A stretch of 8,830 nt of DNA from Aquificaceae bacterium (GTDB lineage: Bacteria; Aquificota; Aquificia; Aquificales; Aquificaceae). The position numbers were made by a program, and so were the translations under genes. Of the stretch, positions 5,043 to 8,830 are shown one piece after another. The notes below the pieces were generated by a model. That model ran no database searches and was not told the DNA's origin. It saw only the letters and a list, made by a program, of their open reading frames with translations. The DNA lies in assembly GCA_026983685.1 (NCBI GenBank), contig JALSTO010000253.1, positions 1 to 8,830 of the forward strand, read 5' to 3'. Within the stretch, counting starts at the first letter, position 1, and each line of letters opens with the position of its first letter.

Positions 5043-6013
5043 AGCTTCTTAATATAGAACACAGCGCTTAGGGATAAATAGATATTAAGCCAGTAGAGGA
5101 TCAGGAAGGCTATCGGGATGGTCACTATGAGAGCAAGGGTCAGGACAAAGCCAAAAATTCCAATAGTTGCTACAAGGGACCACATCGCACCGGTAGATAT
5201 GTACTCACTGCTGAAGCTCTCCTTTATAAAGGATGGTCTCAATACCGAGAGAACAGCCTTGAAAGCGCTCTCAAAGTTGGCTGTCCCTGTACCGATAGCT
5301 TTCGCAAGGATAAGGGGTATAACATAAAAGAGCCATAGACCTAAGGTAAAGAATAGGATAGCTATGACTACAAGCGAGCTCACAGCTCCACCCTTTACCT
5401 CTCCATGGACGGATAAGTCAGAAAGTGTCCCTATGAGCCCAAAGGAGAGGGCAAGAAAGAAGAAGATGACTATAAGCAGAAGGTAAAGAAGTAAGAAGCC
5501 GAGCCACATGCCCACCCCAGCACCTAGGTAATCGGAGAAAGCTCTTCCAACCTTTATAGAGCTGAACTTCTCCTCAATCCTACTCTCAAGGTCTGTCTCC
5601 TTTAGCTCAAAGGCGATCATGATAAGGAAGGCATAGAGGAATATGCTTGTAAGCTGGTTGAAAACTATCCCGATGAGGGGAACCACTGATAGAAGAAGGA
5701 GAAGGAATAGAATTGCGGACCAGGATAGAGCTAAACCTATGTTGGACTTTACAGCCTTGTTAGTTATTGAGAAGAGACCACCCTGCGAAACTCTTTCAAA
5801 GGATATATCTATAAGCTCAGGATACTTCTCCCCTACCTCCTGTAGCCTGACTATAGCCTCAGGGTCTTTTACATATATGGATACGGAACCATCCTCTTCC
5901 TTTATCTTCTCGTACTCTTCCCTCTTCATACGGAGGATACTTGAAAGAACCGAGAAGACAAAATCCTCCGGTACATCTGGACCTCCCCTCCTTACCTTAA
6001 CCCTGAGAGCCAT
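5039..6013 (-). CDS. Polytopic membrane protein of unknown function
   Basis: A 324-residue protein. Residues 1-90 are hydrophilic and look like a small cytoplasmic alpha/beta domain (SIYVKDPEAIVRLQEVGEKY). Then come hydrophobic segments at about 92-118, 121-137, 164-195, 213-241 and 278-320, the last long enough for two helices, so five or six TM helices. Between segments lie amphipathic stretches such as NFESAFKAVLSVLRPSF. The pattern recalls DUF4013-like membrane proteins, but this is a weak resemblance. No signal peptide or catalytic motif is seen. The nfo stop TAA is in the same frame and only three codons separate it from this ATG; no Shine-Dalgarno is visible, which suggests reinitiation after nfo. 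The 3' end overlaps the DUF89 start as ATGA. Confidence 0.8.
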   Translation of the reverse strand: MALRVKVRRGGPDVPEDFVFSVLSSILRMKREEYEKIKEEDGSVSIYVKDPEAIVRLQEVGEKYPELIDISFERVSQGGLFSITNKAVKSNIGLALSWSAILFLLLLLSVVPLIGIVFNQLTSIFLYAFLIMIAFELKETDLESRIEEKFSSIKVGRAFSDYLGAGVGMWLGFLLLYLLLIVIFFFLALSFGLIGTLSDLSVHGEVKGGAVSSLVVIAILFFTLGLWLFYVIPLILAKAIGTGTANFESAFKAVLSVLRPSFIKESFSSEYISTGAMWSLVATIGIFGFVLTLALIVTIPIAFLILYWLNIYLSLSAVFYIKKL

Positions 6014-6022
6014 CGCTAAATT

Positions 6023-6862
6023 TTACAACTGAGTTAAGCTTCTCAACCTACTCAGATTAACAACATCCATATCTCCCACCTTAGGAGTCTCTATATAGTA
6101 TGGGAGGCTTCCAAGGTGTTCGTGTCTGAGGAGGTTTTCAAAGCCCTTAAATCCTATGTATCCTTCCCCTATATGCTCGTGTCTGTCCTTTCTTGAGCCT
6201 GCGGGAAACTTTGAGTCATTGGCATGAACAGCCCTTATCCTTTCAAGACCAACGGTTCTATCAATTTCCAACAAGAATGAGGAAAAGCCCCTCTCAGTGT
6301 TGATCTCGTATCCGTAGGCGAAGGCGTGGCAGGTATCAAGACAGACCCCTATCCTTACACCCGGGAAGGAGGATATTATCCTCCCAAGTTCGGAGAAGCT
6401 CTTTCCCATATCTCCCCTCTCCCCAGCTGTGTTCTCCAGCAGGACGAAGGTCCTCTTTGGCTCGTATCTTTTGAGTACCTCTTCAAGGGAGAGGATGATA
6501 TTTCTCAGAGCACGATCCTCATCTATCCCCTTCGCTGTCCCGGGATGGAAGTTGTAGAAATCTATCCCAGCCATGTCACAAAAAGATAGCTCCTCAACGA
6601 AAACCTCAACAGACCTTCTCCTGAGCTCCTCTTTTGGTGATGCGAGGTTGAGGAGATAGGGAGCGTGAACCATAACAGGCTTCCCAAAGTCCTTAAGCCT
6701 CAGAGAGAACTCTTTTACTAACTGATTACTAACTCCATTCCACCTCCAGACCCTTGGACTCCTGAGGAAGAACTGGAAAACCTCCGCACCGATCTCTCTT
6801 GCCCTTTCAAAGGTATTCAGAATAGAGCCAGCGGAGGAAACATGAGCACCGAAGAGAGCCAT
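6023..6862 (-). CDS. nfo: Endonuclease IV (AP endonuclease)
   Basis: A 279-residue TIM-barrel endonuclease IV, which cleaves DNA 5' of abasic sites and removes 3' blocking groups in base excision repair. All nine expected trinuclear zinc ligands are present: H66 (VHAPYLLNLASP), H106 (NFHPGT), E143 (LLENTAG), D176 and H179 (CLDTCHAFAYGY), H213 (VHANDSK), D226 and H228 (DRHEHIGEGYIG), and E258 (YIETP). Length is normal for bacterial Nfo. The start ATG shares one base with the stop of the DHH gene (TGATG at 6864-6860), a sign of translational coupling; no separate Shine-Dalgarno is seen. A thermophile would be expected to need abasic-site repair because depurination rises with heat. Confidence 0.96.
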   Translation of the reverse strand: MALFGAHVSSAGSILNTFERAREIGAEVFQFFLRSPRVWRWNGVSNQLVKEFSLRLKDFGKPVMVHAPYLLNLASPKEELRRRSVEVFVEELSFCDMAGIDFYNFHPGTAKGIDEDRALRNIILSLEEVLKRYEPKRTFVLLENTAGERGDMGKSFSELGRIISSFPGVRIGVCLDTCHAFAYGYEINTERGFSSFLLEIDRTVGLERIRAVHANDSKFPAGSRKDRHEHIGEGYIGFKGFENLLRHEHLGSLPYYIETPKVGDMDVVNLSRLRSLTQL

Positions 6863-7842
6863 CAGTGGAGTATGTGCTGGAGCTTCAACTGCTTTCTGAT
6901 CTCTGTAAGGAGCTTCTCAAGAGCTACCTCGTAGGAGCTTGCTTTTATCTTGCACCCGGAGGCGTACCTGTGTCCTCCACCGCCGAGCCTCTCAGCTATC
7001 TTGGATACGTCAGCGCTTACCTTACTCCTGAGGGATACCTTCCACACACCTTCGTCGGGCTTCTCTATCATAGCGAAGGCTACCTCAACACCCTCTATTG
7101 ACCTCGGGTAGTTCACAAGCCCTTCGCTATCGGAGTACTCAGTTCCCGTCTCTCTGAAGAACCTGTCGTATATAGTTATACCAGCGACAAGACCGTCCTC
7201 GTAAAGGGTAAGGGTCTCTAAGACCTTTGCTATTAGCTTCATCTTATTGAGAGATTCCCTCTCGGAGAACATCCTGTAAACGTAGTTCGGGTCCGCTCCG
7301 TAGTGGACAAGCTTTCTCGCAAGCTCAAAGGTGTACTCGTTGGTGTTGCTATACTTGAAAAAGCCTGTGTCTGTAGCAAGCCCGGCGTATATGCATGTGG
7401 CTATCTCCCTGTCTATAAGAGACTCATCCCAAGCGGATATAAGCTCATAAACGAGAGACGCTGTTGCTGGAGCCTTTGGATCAATGTAGTCATACCTTCC
7501 GTAAAACTCTCCCCCAACATGATGGTCTATCCTTATTCTCTTTGCCACCTTAACTTCTGTCCCAGCCCTGTAAAAACCAGCGGAATCAACTATTATCCCT
7601 ACATCGTAGAACCTGCCGTCGGGCATGCCTACCACTTCATCGGAGTGGGGTATGAAGTCAAGGAAGTGGGGCACTTTATCCTTGCACCCAACGGTGACAT
7701 TCTTTCCCATCTTCTTAAGAAAGAGGTAGAGCGCCATGGCGCTTCCCAGAGCGTCCCCATCGGGGTTCTCGTGGGTGAGTATCAGTATAGAGCCCTTAGT
7801 CTCCCTAAGGAAGTCAAGGAGGGGAATGCTTTCTCTCTTCAT
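6862..7842 (-). CDS. nrnA: DHH/DHHA1 phosphoesterase, NrnA-like (nano-RNase / pAp phosphatase)
   Basis: A 326-residue cytoplasmic DHH-superfamily protein with the length and layout of NrnA, which degrades 2-5 nt RNAs and dephosphorylates pAp. Seen: motif I THENPDGDALGS with H24, D28, D30; VDSAG with D86; the signature RIDHHVGGEF with D106, H107, H108; a further acidic motif LATDTGFFKYSNT with D158; and the C-terminal DHHA1 substrate motif GGGGHRYASG at 287-296. Mn-dependent catalysis is family knowledge. GAGGAGG lies about 6 bases before the ATG. The gene begins 54 bases after ileS, the largest gap in this run, so it could have its own promoter, though I saw no convincing one. Other DHH enzymes (for example a c-di-AMP/pApA hydrolase) are less likely given the single-domain length. 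Confidence 0.9.
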   Translation of the reverse strand: MKRESIPLLDFLRETKGSILILTHENPDGDALGSAMALYLFLKKMGKNVTVGCKDKVPHFLDFIPHSDEVVGMPDGRFYDVGIIVDSAGFYRAGTEVKVAKRIRIDHHVGGEFYGRYDYIDPKAPATASLVYELISAWDESLIDREIATCIYAGLATDTGFFKYSNTNEYTFELARKLVHYGADPNYVYRMFSERESLNKMKLIAKVLETLTLYEDGLVAGITIYDRFFRETGTEYSDSEGLVNYPRSIEGVEVAFAMIEKPDEGVWKVSLRSKVSADVSKIAERLGGGGHRYASGCKIKASSYEVALEKLLTEIRKQLKLQHILH

Positions 7843-7896
7843 CTTTTTCCTCCTCTCGGAAATAAATTTATGGAAGTTTGCAGGTGAGAATATGAT

Positions 7897-8830
7897 TTAA
7901 GTGCAAACATATCCCATTTCCTTCAAGGCTTTGCAGCACCTTCTACAAACCTCTCCTTCAAAATCATCTTCTGGATAGTATATCCAGCATCTCGGGCACT
8001 TTCTACCCTCAGCCCTGCTCACACCAACGATGAGTCCCTCCACCTCTTCCCCCTTCTGGGTTACCTCTCCACCTCTTCTAAACTCAACCTGGCTGACTGT
8101 GAGGAAGAAGTTAAGGTAGTCCTCATACCTCCGAAGGAGGTCCTCTAAATCACCCTTAGCCTCTATATATACCTTAGCCTCATAGGGATGTCTTATCAGG
8201 TTTTCTCTCCTCGCCCTTTCAAGGGCTCTCATCACCTCCTCTCTAACATCAATTAGCAGGCTGTAGTCCCTATCAAGCCCCTCAGATACAAGCTCATCCT
8301 TGGGAAGGGGTATGTTGTGGAGGAATACGCTCTCGGGCAGGTTCGTGTCTATCTTTCTTATGTGCTCCCAAACCTCCTCAGCGGTGAAGCTAAGGAAGGG
8401 TGCTATTGAGGTTGTCAGGGATATAAGAAGTTCGTAGAGAATAGTCTGGGCAGAGCGTCTTTCCCAGCTGTCTGGTGAGTAAACGTAGAGCCTGTCTTTC
8501 AGCACATCAAGGTATAAGGAGGAGAGGGTCCTTGTACAGAAGTTTCTGACAAGATGATATACCCTGTGGAAGGTGTAGTTTTCGTAGTGCCTGTGAACCT
8601 CCCTCAGAAATCCCTGAAGGTTAGACAACATCCATCTGTCAAAGTGGTGAAGCCTATCAACCTCAACCCTGTTTTTTGATGGGTCGTAGTCGTAGAGGTT
8701 TGAGAGAATGAACCTGAGGGTGTTCCTTATCTTCCTGTAGTCGTCGGTGAGGCTCCTGAGGATTGAGCTTCCGAGCTTTACGTCCTCTGTGTAGTCCTCG
8801 GACACCACCCAGAGTCTGAGAATGTCCGCT
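7897..8830 (-). CDS. ileS: Isoleucyl-tRNA synthetase, C-terminal part (5' end outside window)
   Basis: The visible 310 residues are the C-terminal third of IleRS, which charges tRNA-Ile in the cytoplasm. The frame is open to the window edge and reads ADILRLWVVSEDYTED, the conserved segment between the catalytic core and the anticodon-binding domain. The anticodon-binding helical domain follows (RKIRNTLRFILSNLYDYDP, then HHFDRWML, later SFTAEEVW). The end carries the zinc-binding knuckle of bacterial IleRS: CPRC and CRRC separated by 13 residues, with one extra Cys directly after (CRRCC). The catalytic HIGH and KMSKS motifs must lie beyond the window. The GTG at 8808 is internal. The gene appears intact as far as seen and leads the minus-strand gene run. 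Confidence 0.96.
   Translation of the reverse strand, partial: ADILRLWVVSEDYTEDVKLGSSILRSLTDDYRKIRNTLRFILSNLYDYDPSKNRVEVDRLHHFDRWMLSNLQGFLREVHRHYENYTFHRVYHLVRNFCTRTLSSLYLDVLKDRLYVYSPDSWERRSAQTILYELLISLTTSIAPFLSFTAEEVWEHIRKIDTNLPESVFLHNIPLPKDELVSEGLDRDYSLLIDVREEVMRALERARRENLIRHPYEAKVYIEAKGDLEDLLRRYEDYLNFFLTVSQVEFRRGGEVTQKGEEVEGLIVGVSRAEGRKCPRCWIYYPEDDFEGEVCRRCCKALKEMGYVCT

Noticed and set aside
7303..7887. 194-residue plus-strand open frame antisense to the DHH gene
   Set aside because: The DHH motifs on the other strand are complete; this product has no recognisable features and mirrors coding sequence.
8806..8808. GTG as the start of a 303-residue protein
   Set aside because: The frame continues upstream into conserved IleRS sequence (ADILRLW), so this is an internal valine codon.

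Overview
The window looks like chromosomal DNA of a thermophilic member of the Aquificota (Aquificaceae-like). The strongest clue is an Fe superoxide dismutase that resembles, from memory, the Aquifex pyrophilus enzyme almost end to end. Frequent AGG/AGA/ATA codons and tightly overlapping genes fit this. No species is assigned.

Layout from left to right. (1) Positions 1 to about 503 hold the 5' end of an insertion sequence: the N-terminal 146 codons of a DDE-type transposase on the minus strand, running off the window. In front of it are a promoter-like sequence and a hairpin that can both hide the transposase ribosome binding site and act as an intrinsic terminator in the plus direction. (2) Positions 566-1268 hold a self-contained superoxide dismutase gene with an extended -10 promoter, a strong Shine-Dalgarno sequence and a textbook terminator. 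(3) Positions about 1269-2645 are an AT-rich block (27-30% GC in two hand-counted 60-base samples, against 53-55% in samples from the SOD gene and the minus-strand operon). It holds a two-TM membrane protein gene split by one in-frame TAA, overlapped by a gene for an EctA-like GNAT acetyltransferase that has no ectB or ectC beside it. This block looks acquired. A small basic protein (2653-2877) follows, with base composition closer to the host. (4) Positions 2855-8830 are a minus-strand run of seven genes, most touching or overlapping: ileS (3' part), a DHH phosphoesterase (NrnA-like), nfo (endonuclease IV), a polytopic membrane protein, a DUF89 metal-dependent phosphatase, a CobW/G3E GTPase and a 142-residue unknown protein.

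How the genes may work together. The minus-strand run combines housekeeping functions (isoleucyl-tRNA charging, nano-RNA/pAp turnover, AP-site repair) with a membrane protein, DUF89, CobW and unknown-protein group whose start and stop codons overlap or nearly touch. That group could be a metal-handling or metabolite-repair module. The last gene also has a near-consensus promoter inside cobW placed to give a leaderless transcript. No tRNA, rRNA, CRISPR array or riboswitch was recognised, and no gene-free stretch exceeds 300 bases; the longest, 439-602, holds the IS end and the SOD promoter.

The best candidates for something undescribed are the split membrane protein plus orphan EctA-like acetyltransferase cassette, and the membrane protein/DUF89/CobW/unknown operon.
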